Shown piece after piece: positions 24,430 to 34,740 of a stretch of DNA of 64,000 nt. Source of the DNA: Salticus scenicus (taxonomy: Eukaryota > Arthropoda > Arachnida > Araneae > Salticidae); NCBI GenBank assembly GCA_963930645.1, contig OZ005662.1, positions 80,854,841 through 80,918,840 on the forward strand, written 5' to 3'. The position numbers and the translations under genes are program-made. How positions within the stretch are numbered: position 1 is the first letter of the stretch; every line of letters begins with the position of its first letter. The notes below the pieces were generated by a model. The model did no database searches. It had not been told where the DNA came from and saw only the letters and a list, made by a program, of their open reading frames with translations.

Positions 24430-24515
24430 GGCCTGTCCAACCCAAAACACTTGATGGGCCGCACTGGAAATCGATTTCATTCAGGCGGGCCGCACCATAT
24501 GTATATATAACTATG
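24430..24515. mobile_element. hAT-like terminal fragment
   Basis: CAGGCCTGTCCAACC followed by GGGCCGCACTGG resembles the termini of hAT elements. No inverted partner was found nearby. Confidence 0.3.
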
Positions 24516-26160
24516 TCTGTGAGTATATGAATCATGTATATATATACTTTTTTAGGAGAAAGGGACGGTGAAGATTCGGAGCACAATACATTAATTTAAA
24601 TTACTTTCATTCATAAATTAACATTAGAATTGTGAAAAATGTATGACTATACATTAATCACTACAATAAAAAATATGATGTGGACACCATGTGACTTCCT
24701 TATACACCCATTGGAATATATCGTCATGAAAACATTGATATTTTTGTGCGTGAAATAACTGATTTTTTAATAAACAGGCAGATTCTACTCCACGAATATT
24801 CCTGAAAACAAACAAAAGGTTAAAAAAAATTGCCACTTCAACCACAAAAGTCACGATAATAGGATTACATATACCGCCGATACAAATATAGTAGTTTTTT
24901 CAAGATTAATACCCCATGACTTATTACAGAAACTCTCATTGCCACATGCACAGCATAGAGTTCAATGAAAATCATTCGAGTATATATGGTCTACTTTTGT
25001 TCTCTTTGGAGAAAATTAGTGGCGAGAAACGATGCATTTTACCAAAACAATTAACTCCGTTAAAATTGAGTAAGGTTTTACTAATTCGGGCTAATCTGAA
25101 ATAATATTTTTCGCCAAATTTGATCGCTAATCTTGCCAAGCTGCCAAGTTTGCAGCCAACGCAGATTTTCTTCTTAGCATCGATTTTGGCGATTTGGCAT
25201 CGAATTTGACTACTTGGCAACTGAATTTGTCGAAAATTTGTAAGTTAGGGTTGCCAAAGTTTGGAAGCTCTAACTTCAATAAGAACAGAATTATGGAATT
25301 TTCCGTAAAGAATAATTGATTTACAGCGCAGAACTAAATTTTTCGAAATTTCTATAAATGACTAAGAAAACTATAAGAAAAGGAGAGTAATTATTGATGA
25401 TTGTAGACTAGAACTTGGCTATATCTTTACGTACTAGTTTCTATATGGTATTACAATAAAAGGGAAATTACAAAGTTGTTCAGTATCAGTGATTTAGTAC
25501 GGAAACACACATTGTAGACATAAATGTCAAAAACAAGATGTTTAAATGTGCATCTGTTTATTTACAGTTTTCTACACTGTAAATAAATCAAAAAATCTTT
25601 ATTTCGATGTTGAAACTTCTGTCCGTCAGCTGCAATGCATATTTTGCTCTTTGTTTGAACTTTACGCTGCGCACTTACCAGCATAATGGGTGACACCTAT
25701 TCACTGTAAAGTTCAATATATGCTTTACAGATATTTTGGTTACGAATATAGCGTATCCGTTCTTTACATTTCTAAAGCTTTTTTGATTTAACGTATGTTC
25801 ATTCAATAGATAGTTTTTTTCTCATATCCGATAAAGGCAAGAAAAGTGACACAACTTAAAAATGCAGCATTTAAGAAAAATCAACTTAAAGATAACTTGA
25901 ATAGAGCAAAACTGATACAGCTGTGTCTCGAGTGGATAATTTTCTAGATGGAGATGTAACTTTTATGTTCACATTGAGTGCATTTCATATATTTTTCAGT
26001 GGCATAACCACTTTTTTGAGTTATGTCACTTTTCTTGGTTGTCATGATTTGTGAAACTGCCGTCGAACTTCTGATGTTCTGCTATATGAATAAATTTTCA
26101 CTGAAAAAAAAAAGATAAAATCTTTTTGTAAAAAAATAGAACCGACTCCAAAAAACAACT
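24516..26160. other. AT-rich non-coding stretch
   Basis: Apart from the dispersed repeat at 25100-25310, no gene, RNA or bounded element is seen. Confidence 0.5.
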
Positions 26161-26167
26161 ACTTTTC

Positions 26168-27012
26168 AAACAACTAAAAAAAGGTATAAAATGAAACTAT
26201 AAATTGCGCCTAAAAGTAAAAATAATTTCCTTCGCCGAACAACCTATAACACTACATTTAATAATAACTTTTGAAGTCGGCGCAAAATTAAATAAAAATT
26301 TATACCTCTATTCAATACAAAAATCAAATTCTATTCAAAATACACATCTCACATTGTCACCTGGAAAACGCAGCCTAAAACTACTTTGATTCAAGAAAAC
26401 AAATAAGATTTCGTAAACTGCAAAAGTTGGCGGCGCTGCTGGTATCTGGCATCCTCGGTGAAAGAAAAATCGCCAAATTATCTGGCAAACATATTTAATT
26501 TCTTTGGGATATCGTGGTTATTTTAATAAGGTAAGGTATATTAGGAGAGCAATCAAGAATATGAAACAATACTTCGAATAATGTATATTATAAAAATATA
26601 CATCTTGCATGTATATTTTTGCTTTACCTTTTGATTGCCAAATCCAAAAGCCACCAAGGAGGATTGTTATCAAAGTTACACCAAGTTTGCAAAGGAAACT
26701 CCAACTTCGTAGAAACATAAATACCGAATTGCGAAGAATGTTCACTGTTCTATGTACATGTTACAAATTGACCAATTGTATACAGCGATGAAATAATAAA
26801 GAAAACAGGAAAATGGATCATTCGAGACAAAGCATTTGTATCTACCGATCTAAAAACAAATCTTTAAAAACGAATTACATTTTATTTTATTTTGCGCCGA
26901 CTTCAAAAGTTATGATTAATTGTAGTGCTATACGTTGTTTGTCGAAGGAAATTATTTTATACTTTTAGGCGCAATTTATGATAAAAAAAGTTGTTTGCTT
27001 TTAAATAAGAAT
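26168..27012. mobile_element. Non-autonomous element with about 135 bp inverted repeats
   Basis: Left arm 26168-26305 and right arm 26880-27012 are inverted copies sharing AATTGCGCCTAAAAGTA, AATTTCCTTCG and AACTTTTGAAGTCGGCGC. The interior (26306-26879) is non-coding and includes a GCCAAATTATCTGGC patch also found near 61655. The target duplication was not resolved. Confidence 0.65.
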
Positions 27013-27462
27013 AAGATAAATTTATAAGTGCTGCTTGTAAAGTTGAAGGAGAAGGGAAAAAGATGAGATAGGGATCTCTTAGACTAACTGGCTGCCCAGT
27101 GACATTATAGAACAAAGATGGAAAGAGGATAGTTTATAGGACTCATAAAACTTGAATGGAGCATCGCAAAAACAGCTCCAGGCTAGGGAACTATAGGCCA
27201 CCCGCACGCCGCACACACACTCTCTCCAGCCCCCGACTTAAGAAGAGCATTTTTTTTTTAGAAGTGCAAGTACGACTTCTGGGTCAACTTCGGCGAGACA
27301 GTGATGGATTCTCCGGTGGTTCTCAAAATATAAAAATCCCGCTTCCTCCCGCATCAACTGCCCTTGAATTTCAATCTCAAAATATGAAAAATATGAGCAA
27401 CCCGAAGAGACCAAAACACCTATTTAATAAAGAAGCATCAATAAACTGGCGTTGTAAAAATA
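27013..27462. other. Unassigned, somewhat GC-richer stretch
   Basis: A frame at 27156-27479 is open for 107 codons but has no recognised domain. It may be an older retroelement fragment, but nothing supports a specific family. Confidence 0.35.
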
Positions 27463-27503
27463 TTACTTACAAACTTTGAATAAACACCATAAAATGCAAT
27501 AAA

Positions 27504-27555
27504 CTCGCAACAATTGTTTCGGGTCGAAAAAACACACGACCCTTCATCAGGCGAA
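27504..27555 (-). ncRNA. Hammerhead ribozyme motif, left copy
   Basis: On the minus strand CTGATGA (27550-27544), a 6 bp stem GGGTCG/CGACCC and GAAA are followed by palindromic CAATTG, TT and GCGAG. The last pairs with TTCGC just before CTGATGA. This is the order of a type I hammerhead. One unpaired A lies between CTGATGA and stem II, unlike the textbook core, so activity is not certain. Confidence 0.7.
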
Positions 27556-27599
27556 TCACCCTTCACTCTCCTTTAAAATCTCTAAAATTCTTTCACCGT

Positions 27600-27992
27600 T
27601 TGGTTTCAAAGTTATTTACAAACCCGTCAATAAAATTATCTTCTCTTAAGGATCCCATTCCCACCGAAAACCGTTCTGGAATTTATTTAATTCCGTGTTC
27701 GTCCTGCAACTTAAGTTACATTGGTCAAACTAGGAGGCGTTTGAAATACAGAATAAATGAGCACCGTCGGAATGTTCGTAATGAAGAGATTACCAAATCT
27801 TCTGTTGCTTCCCACTGCTGGTCTCAAGGTCATCGTTTTGATTTTTCCAAAACTAACATAATCTCATCTCCTGTCTGTTCCTCCCATTTGGATATTCATG
27901 AAGCATTTTACATATTTAAAAATTCGAAAAATCTTGTTAATGATATTTCTTCCACTCCTTTCTTCTCTGATGCTTGGAAATTACTCACGTAA
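27600..27992 (+). CDS. GIY-YIG endonuclease domain of a Penelope-like retroelement
   Basis: This domain nicks target DNA for retrotransposition. The visible frame holds GIY at residues 27-29, YIG at 40-42, the RRRLKYRINEH segment with the conserved Arg, and Glu 101 in DIHEAFYI. Cys 33, Cys 36, His 72 and His 78 fit the CCHH zinc-binding set special to Penelope endonucleases. The stated start is a TTG. The frame is open further upstream into the inverted repeat without a stop, so it is the 3' end of a longer ORF whose reverse transcriptase has been lost. It stops at a TAA (27990-27992). The hammerhead repeat lies about 190 bp downstream. Confidence 0.9.
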   Translation: MVSKLFTNPSIKLSSLKDPIPTENRSGIYLIPCSSCNLSYIGQTRRRLKYRINEHRRNVRNEEITKSSVASHCWSQGHRFDFSKTNIISSPVCSSHLDIHEAFYIFKNSKNLVNDISSTPFFSDAWKLLT

Positions 27993-28179
27993 CTTAGATT
28001 TTCGTTTAATTTTTTTTATCCTTATATTTAATCTCACTCATTTATTTATTTTCTTGTTTTCTTGTACAATTCTACTCACACCAGTAGCTCTATTTATTTT
28101 CTACTTTATAAAGTTTTTCTTTTCATGTTAAACGATTTTGTGCGTTGCCGCTTTGACTGCAGCACTCGTGCTTACTTTA

Positions 28180-28231
28180 TTCGCCTGATGAAGGGTCGTG
28201 TGTTTTTTCGACCCGAAACAATTGTTGCGAG
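28180..28231 (+). ncRNA. Hammerhead ribozyme motif, right copy
   Basis: CTGATGA lies at 28185-28191. Stem II is GGGTCG/CGACCC (28193-28198, 28209-28214), the core GAAA is at 28215-28218, CAATTG follows, then TT (predicted cleavage after 28226) and GCGAG pairing back to TTCGC. It is in sense orientation downstream of the endonuclease frame. The palindromic CAATTG is too short for a hairpin loop, so a dimeric fold is likely. Confidence 0.75.
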
Positions 28232-28272
28232 TTTATTGCATTTTATGGTGTTTATTCAAAGTTTGTAAGTAA

Positions 28273-29029
28273 CAAAACACCTATGATTCATCTCTGGAAA
28301 GAATCTATCGAATGGAGCATCCAAGTGTATTCCTATTCCAGGATCTCGAAGCGCCCTAGAATTGTGAAATAGAAGTCCTCTATGATTTGCTTGAGAGTTA
28401 ATATAAAGAGGAAAGATGTAGAAATATCCTACTGCCGTTTACGATGGAGTAACCTCTATAATGCTCATCTGGGTGAGTCAAAATTTTATAGTCTAAAAAA
28501 AAGAGAAAATATTTAATTATGTATCGATCCCCCTTTTTTCTCTTATTCAATCATGTCTGAGTACTACCTAAAGTAGTGTTGAATAAAATTAAACTTGAAT
28601 TGAATAAAATATTAGTTTTGTATAAGAGACCAAAATATTTAATAAAATGCATTATTAATGAAATTCTTTGTCTATCTATTAATTAAGGAATTATTTATTT
28701 TGGAAAATGTATTTTAATTTGAATTTATATCCTTAATAAATAGATAAGTTTTATGACCCATTAAAAATATTTAAAGAACTTGGGTGTAATTTTGATGTAG
28801 TGAACGCAATGTACGATACAGTTTGGAGAATGTCTTAAATTAACAATTTCTCTCCAACAGTGTATTTTAAATGCCTGCTCAAGGCTTTCTGAATTTGAAC
28901 TATTTTCTGACTTATTTATGAAGCTATTTTTACGCAGACACATAAAATTTTCAGGTATTTTTACTTAGATACTTATAAATTGAATAGTGTTTTCTATCTT
29001 CTCATAGTTAGTTCTGCTATTTAGTTAAC
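28273..29029. other. AT-rich non-coding stretch
   Basis: No gene or element with clear ends is visible. Confidence 0.5.
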
Positions 29030-29244
29030 TATGTATGAATTTGATTGATATAATGAGTTGGAATTTGAAATTGGATGAATTTAAAAATGAGGCCGTCTTG
29101 CGAAACTGTGTCAAAGGCTATAGTAATGACAAGAACTAAAGCACCGACTTTTTCACATTTAATAAAACTATCGTGAATGAATTCTGTGACTCTAAATCTG
29201 TTATGGTCTAAAACCAAATTGTTCGGGTTGCAATTGCAAATCAC
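29030..29244 (-). pseudogene. LINE reverse transcriptase fragment, Jockey-like
   Basis: The frame contains EFIHDSFIKCEKVGALVLVI, then AFDTV and DGLIFKFIQFQIPTHYI. This is the order of reverse transcriptase block A in Jockey-type LINEs. The first catalytic Asp, usual in the pattern LDIEKAFD, is replaced by Val, so the fragment is dead. Neither end of the element is recognisable. Confidence 0.6.
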
Positions 29245-29439
29245 TTCCTCCTCCTCCCCCTCCCCTCTTCTTCTTTTTCATATAATTTTAAAAAGATCTA
29301 GTCTTCCTTCATTATCACTATACAATTCAAAGCATATGCCTTAAAAGAGTGAAAATAAAAAATTGAATTATGATTTTCGCCGTTTCTTTCTTTCTTTTTT
29401 TTCCCCCTCAAGCTTGCAGTGTTCTGATTATTTTTGGTG

Positions 29440-30650
29440 ACCCTGCTCTTCTGGCGGCCCTAAGCGACCGCCTAGGTTCACCTAGTGGTAAAACGGGCTC
29501 TGAACATAGCCTTCCATTAAATTGTAGAAATCGCTGTATAGCAGCGCCACCTGTTGAGAAATCAGTACCAAAACCTAATACGCGCTTATTCGGGTCAAGG
29601 TGAAGATTTATATAAATTTATATGCAAATTTATGTAGTAGTCTCTGAGATACAGCCTTCCTTAAAATTGTGGAAATCGCCGTATTGCAGAGAGAAATTGA
29701 CACCAAAAGTTGATAGACGCTAAGTCAAGGCGCATCTACATATAAATTCATATGCAATTCTCTGTAGTAGTTCCTGAGATACAGTTACCACAAAATGTTT
29801 GTCGCATCCAGACAGACATTTTTTTAAAATGGTCAAATCGTGTTCTGGAACTCCCAAAACGTGTAAAACCATCGAAAACTGGAAATTTAAAATTTTTACA
29901 AATTCAGTACTGTCTTCCATTTAATATAGAAGAAAGCAATAAAATCATACAAAATAACCATCAATGATTTCTGTAAAAAATAATTGCAATTAAAAAAAAA
30001 ATATATGAGGGCAGTTGTAACACACGCATATATATTTCAATGGCTTTTAGTTTTTTTTTTTTTTTTTTTTTTTTGCCCCCGCCTACAGAAGTTTTCTTGC
30101 TGCGCTACTGTATGTGAATATTATATTTGTGAAAAACAAATCAATAATTTTATTTCAAATTGTTACAAATCTATCATTCTACCATAGATATTCCACTATA
30201 CCCATACTGGAAATTTACAGCTTCTGGAGAGCACATTTCCCCAGAGGAGAAAGAGAAGTCTCTACGTTTCATCATTACTATCATAAATATACTTGTTATT
30301 TCACATTGAAAAGTTAAAAATAATTCACATTTATATGAAATTTTGTCCTATATAACCATATTAAAAATTATGAAATATGCGAGGGTAGCGCCATCTGTTG
30401 AGCGATCGATCCCCAAATACATTCAGCCCAAATTTGTCAAGGTCCTATGAAATATTGAATTTGGTTAAATTTCGTTCATTGTCGGGTGTGATACAGCGTC
30501 CCAAAAAATTTTATACACGTACACGCATAAAAAGACAGGCATTTTTCTAAAAATAAGCATATCGTGTTCGGGACATCTCAAAACATGCAAAATTATCGAA
30601 AATCAAAAGTCAAAATTTTTCAATACTTTCCTCTTACGCACATAGATTAA
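29440..30650 (-). repeat. Copies of the modular dispersed repeat, minus orientation
   Basis: On the minus strand the region reads as tandem pieces with an ACACGTTTTGGGAGTTCC-like segment, then AAAATGTCTGTCTG, a GTATCTCAGGAACTACTAC segment and units of the 141 bp repeat. A poly-T run lies at 30049-30073. A GC-rich patch at 29450-29500 is unassigned. No gene is seen. Confidence 0.6.
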
Positions 30651-31345
30651 AGTAAAAATGGAAACAGGAGTTTTACGTGAATTACGGTGAAAATATTGGT
30701 TTGAAAGCAAAAAAATACTTTGCACGTTTGGCATTTTAACAGACATTTTTAAAAATTCAAATTTTGAAAATAAATTTCTTGTACAAATTTGATAGAGATT
30801 TCCTTTATTTGTTTTGCAAATGTTGCAACGCCTATCTTTATGTTTTGATTATCTTCATTTGTACATGGCTAATATTTTACTTACGTCTTTTAAAAATTGT
30901 TATAAATTTTTTTGAACCATTGCCACCGATCTTAAATGATCATTCTATATTCATTATCTAAATAAAATTATAATAATGTAAAAAATATTCTTACCTGAAA
31001 CCTGAGAAATTCGAAATGAACGTATTGCTTTCGACGAGGAAGCACTGAAGTTTTTTTTGTATTATCAGAAAGCAACAGATTAGATAACTTCCATCTTTTT
31101 GTTTTTCGATATTTTGTTAACTGATATTTGATAGTGATATACGTAATTGAAAATAAGTCTGTAGACAGGTAAATAAAAATCATGGTGCACAAAAAAAAAA
31201 AAAAAAAAAAAAAAACTGAATCTTATTTTTTTTCCCCCGAGAACAAATGTGAAATTCGATACGAAATAGAATTTATGCACTAAAAGACACTTAAAAACAC
31301 ATAAACATTCAATTTAATTAAAAAACTTAATTGCAATAAAAATTA
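30651..31345. other. AT-rich non-coding stretch
   Basis: No gene or bounded element. A poly-A run lies at 31189-31215. Confidence 0.5.
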
Positions 31346-31396
31346 CTTACGTCGGAGCTTTTCGCTTTGAACTATCAAAGCATCACCAGGATAACA
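31346..31396 (-). ncRNA. Degenerate hammerhead motif of a Penelope-like repeat
   Basis: On the minus strand CTGGTGA (31389-31383), stem GCTTTG/CAAAGC, GAAA, palindromic AGCT and a TTGCAATAA-containing downstream segment match the layout of the two better hammerhead loci. The A to G change in the core and CC in place of a UH cleavage site predict an inactive copy. Confidence 0.45.
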
Positions 31397-31454
31397 TTTT
31401 ATTTACAGTAAAGTTCTTGAAATGCAGTAAGTACATCTGTATAAGGTCATTGTG

Positions 31455-31718
31455 CCTAAATGCGACGTGATTTTTGGTAAGTTTATCGCATTTAGGAAAC
31501 TTATGACATTTTAGTAAACAAATAAGTATGAAAAGAAAGAGAAAATGGTTGAACATTACACTCGTAGTTCTGAACTTGTGTTTTGTGTCATTTCTTTTTC
31601 AGAAATTTAAAAAATGTCTGTAATTTATGAAAAAATATACCAGCGTCGCATTTAGGAAATTTTTGTCGCATTTAAGGTACTATATCCTAAATGCGATGTT
31701 CAAACTCCCTAATTGCGA
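31455..31718. repeat. Left subterminal motif array, six copies
   Basis: TCGCATTTAGG or close variants, in either orientation, lie at 31455-31465, 31486-31496, 31646-31656, 31666-31677, 31686-31696 and 31708-31718. Placement beside the terminus suggests binding sites for an element-encoded protein. Confidence 0.8.
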
Positions 31719-31739
31719 TAATGCATTTAATGTATGGGA

Positions 31740-33715
31740 GTTGCTTGAATGTTATTAACACTTTCCAAAGAAGGTTGAAAACTGTTACGGTTTGAGTTTG
31801 CCCGTCTGTCTGTCCGTCTGTCTATCCGTCTGTCCATCCCTACGTCTGTCCGTGCACTAACTCCCGTCAATATTTATGGAACTTGTTGAAACTGATATAT
31901 ATTATTCAAGTTCCTTATAACATGTTCCCTATTGAAAATGGAATGTGTACCTCTACTGGTTTGTATACAGGAACACCCGAAAGTATTCCAAAGCATTATG
32001 TTTTATGGAAGGTATTTTCATAAACTTATTTTATTACCGTTACTTTACACATATCTTGATGAAATTGAAATGTTATTCAACATTACTATGGGATGTCCCC
32101 CATTGAAAATGGAGTAAATACAATCATTAGTTTGAATACAGGGAAACTCGAAAGTATTCTTTAAAGCATTGCGTTCTAATAGAGATATTTCTATAAACCA
32201 AAATTTAAAAACTTTACTTTGCACAAATCTTAATGAAATTAAAATAAGTTAGTCATATGCACTAAAGAATGCTTTCCATAGAATAAAGTATGATTAGCGT
32301 TAGATTTACAGGGCCAAACAAAAATATTCAGTTACACTAAGGGCTATTGCAAATTTGTTGGGAATGCAGTTTCGTTAACATTAAACGTTTTTATTACTTT
32401 CTAAATGTTTTTAACACTTTTCAACGAAGTTGAAAGGTTTTAATAACTTCAGTTTGTCTGTCTGTCCGTTTATCGGCTGTCTGTGCGTTTGTCTGTCCGC
32501 GTTTTAATTAGCGTTATTACTTATGGAATTTCTTGAAAATGATACATATTATTAAAGTTTAGTATAGGATGTTGCCTATTGAAAATGAAGTGTGTACCTC
32601 TACTAGTTAGTTCACAGGGGCACCCGAAAATATTCCAAAGCATTGTGTTCTGTGAGAGGTATTTTTATAAACCATATTTCATTACCGTTACTTTACACAT
32701 ACCTTACTAAAATTGAAATGTTATTCAACTTCACTATCGGATGTTTCCCGTTGAAAATAGGGTAAATACCTTCACTGGTTTGTATACAGGGACACCCGAA
32801 AGTACTTCAAAGCATTGCGTTCGATGAGAGGTATTATTATGAACTAAATTTAGATTCCTTTATTTTACCCAAATTTTAATGAAATTGAAATATATTATTT
32901 ATTATATATTATTATATATATTATATAATATTATATAATATATTATTATAAAAGAATGCTATCTACAGAATGAAGTATGATTAGCATTAGATTTACAGGG
33001 CCACACAAACATATTCAGCTACATTGAGAGCTTTTATTGAAAATTTGCGGGAATTGTATTTTCGTTTACATTAAGCAATTTAACAGTTTTTAACATTTTT
33101 TAAGTCTGAATTTTTTTTCAATTTTTGTATCTATCTGCCCGACTCTCCATTTGTCTATATGTTCGTCTGCCGCACTCATCGTCCGTAAATATTTTCTGAA
33201 TTTTAAAAATATTATATATGTTGTTCATATTCACTATTGAATATTCCTAAATTAAAAGGGCATTAATAGGTCCAATACAACTTTTTTATGTACACGGACA
33301 CGCAAAAAAATTCCAATGCGTCGCATTTTAGGAGATACATTTTTATAATTTACATTTAAGGAACTTTCTACTGTAAAATCATAAAGAAATTGATATTTAT
33401 TGTTAATTTGCTAAAGTAACGTTTTGTATAAAATATGATTTTGTTAACGTTAAGATTTACAGGGCTACACTGAAATTTTCAGATAGATTAAGGGTTGGAA
33501 TTACAATCTAAGGGGTACGTTTCCTTTTCTGTTAAGTATTTTTAACACTTTAAAACAATGCTTAAGAATTATTAGGAATTCAATTAGTCTGTCTGTATGC
33601 CTTTCAGAACTACTGTCTGTTTGTTGTGTGATAACGTAGGTACAGAAGTTTGAAAGTTATAAGATACAACAATTACGTGCAGTTGGAAAGTGTTAATAAT
33701 AATTGCGTAATGCAT
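31740..33715 (-). repeat. Left arm of the foldback element, higher-order repeat
   Basis: The same 190 bp modules and GACA-rich boundaries as at 16406-18310 are found on the minus strand (CTGTCTGTCCG runs near 31801, 32455, 33115). Spacing is about 650-660 bp. A run of nested TATAATATTA lies at 32895-32950. Confidence 0.85.
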
Positions 33716-33779
33716 GATTTTTCGTCTTTTTTTTTTAGTTTATAAAACATTAAATACCACATAACTATTTGAAGTTAAA

Positions 33780-33897
33780 GTGTAGTGTAACTCTACGTGT
33801 AACTCTGAATTTAATAGTGTGTGAAACTCTTCCTTTTTATTAACAGTGTGTTGAACTTTGTGTGTAACTCTGCTGTTTGTTAACAGTGTGTAACTCA

Positions 33898-33934
<37 letters not shown>

Positions 33935-34740
33935 GTGTGTGTGTGTGTGTGTGTAATTCTGTGTGTATTGCTGAACTTTTCTAACAGTGTACGTAACGCT
34001 ATGTGAAACTGACACTGTGTGTGTAACCCTGTATGCAATTAACAGTGTGTGTGTGTATCTCTTCTTTCTTATTAACAGTGTGTGTAACTACTCTTTTTTG
34101 AAAATTGTGTGTGTAACACTGTGTGTATCGCTGATTTTTTGCAAACAGCGTGTGTAATTATACTTATGTGTAACTAACAGTGTGTGTGTAATCCTGTATG
34201 CAATTAAAAGTATGTGTGTAACTCTGTGTATAATTCTGCCTTTTTGTTAACAGCGTGTGTAATTCAATTTTTAATTCATCTTTTTTTTTTTTTTTTTTGA
34301 ACAATGTGTGTAATTCTGTGTGTATCACTCATTTTTTGCTAACAGTGTGTCTAATTCTATGTGTAACTAACAGTGTGTGTGTAACCCTGTATATAATCAA
34401 CAGTACGTGTGTAACTCTTTGTGTAACTCTGCCTCCTTTTTAATTGTGTGTGTGTAACCCTGCCTTTTTATTAACTGAGTATGTAACTCTGTATAATTCC
34501 GCCTTTTTATTAACAGTGTGTGTAACTCCGTATGTAAATCTCTTTTTTTTTGTCAATGTGTGTAAAGCTGTGTGTACCGCTAATTTTTTGCTAACAGTGT
34601 GTATGTAGCTCTGTGTGTAACTCTGCCAGTTTGTGTGTAATTGTTTGTGTAACTTTGCCTTTTTCTAACAGAGTGTGTAACTCCGTGTTTAACTCTTCTT
34701 TTCTGAACAGTGTGTGTGTAACTCTGTTTGATTCCCTGAA
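33780..34740 (+). repeat. Central TG-rich minisatellite
   Basis: Irregular units combine TTAACAGTGTGTGTAACTC with CTGTGTGTAACTCTGCC and a T-rich spacer. The unit length varies from about 35 to 70 bp. Poly-T runs lie at 33899-33930 and 34280-34298. It sits between the opposed arms and has no coding sense. Confidence 0.8.

Larger units (their letters stand above)
27463..28272 (+). mobile_element. Penelope-like element, 5'-truncated, with inverted terminal repeats
   Basis: A GIY-YIG endonuclease frame lies between two inverted repeats of about 93 bp (27463-27556 and 28179-28272) that appear identical. Each repeat contains a hammerhead-like motif. Penelope-like elements are known to have such pseudo-LTRs, and many carry hammerhead ribozymes in them. 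The reverse transcriptase part is missing, so this is a 5'-truncated copy. The identity of the two repeats suggests a recent insertion. Confidence 0.85.

Noticed and set aside
27156..27479. 107-codon open frame before the Penelope-like element
   Set aside because: No recognised domain, biased composition, and it runs into the inverted repeat.
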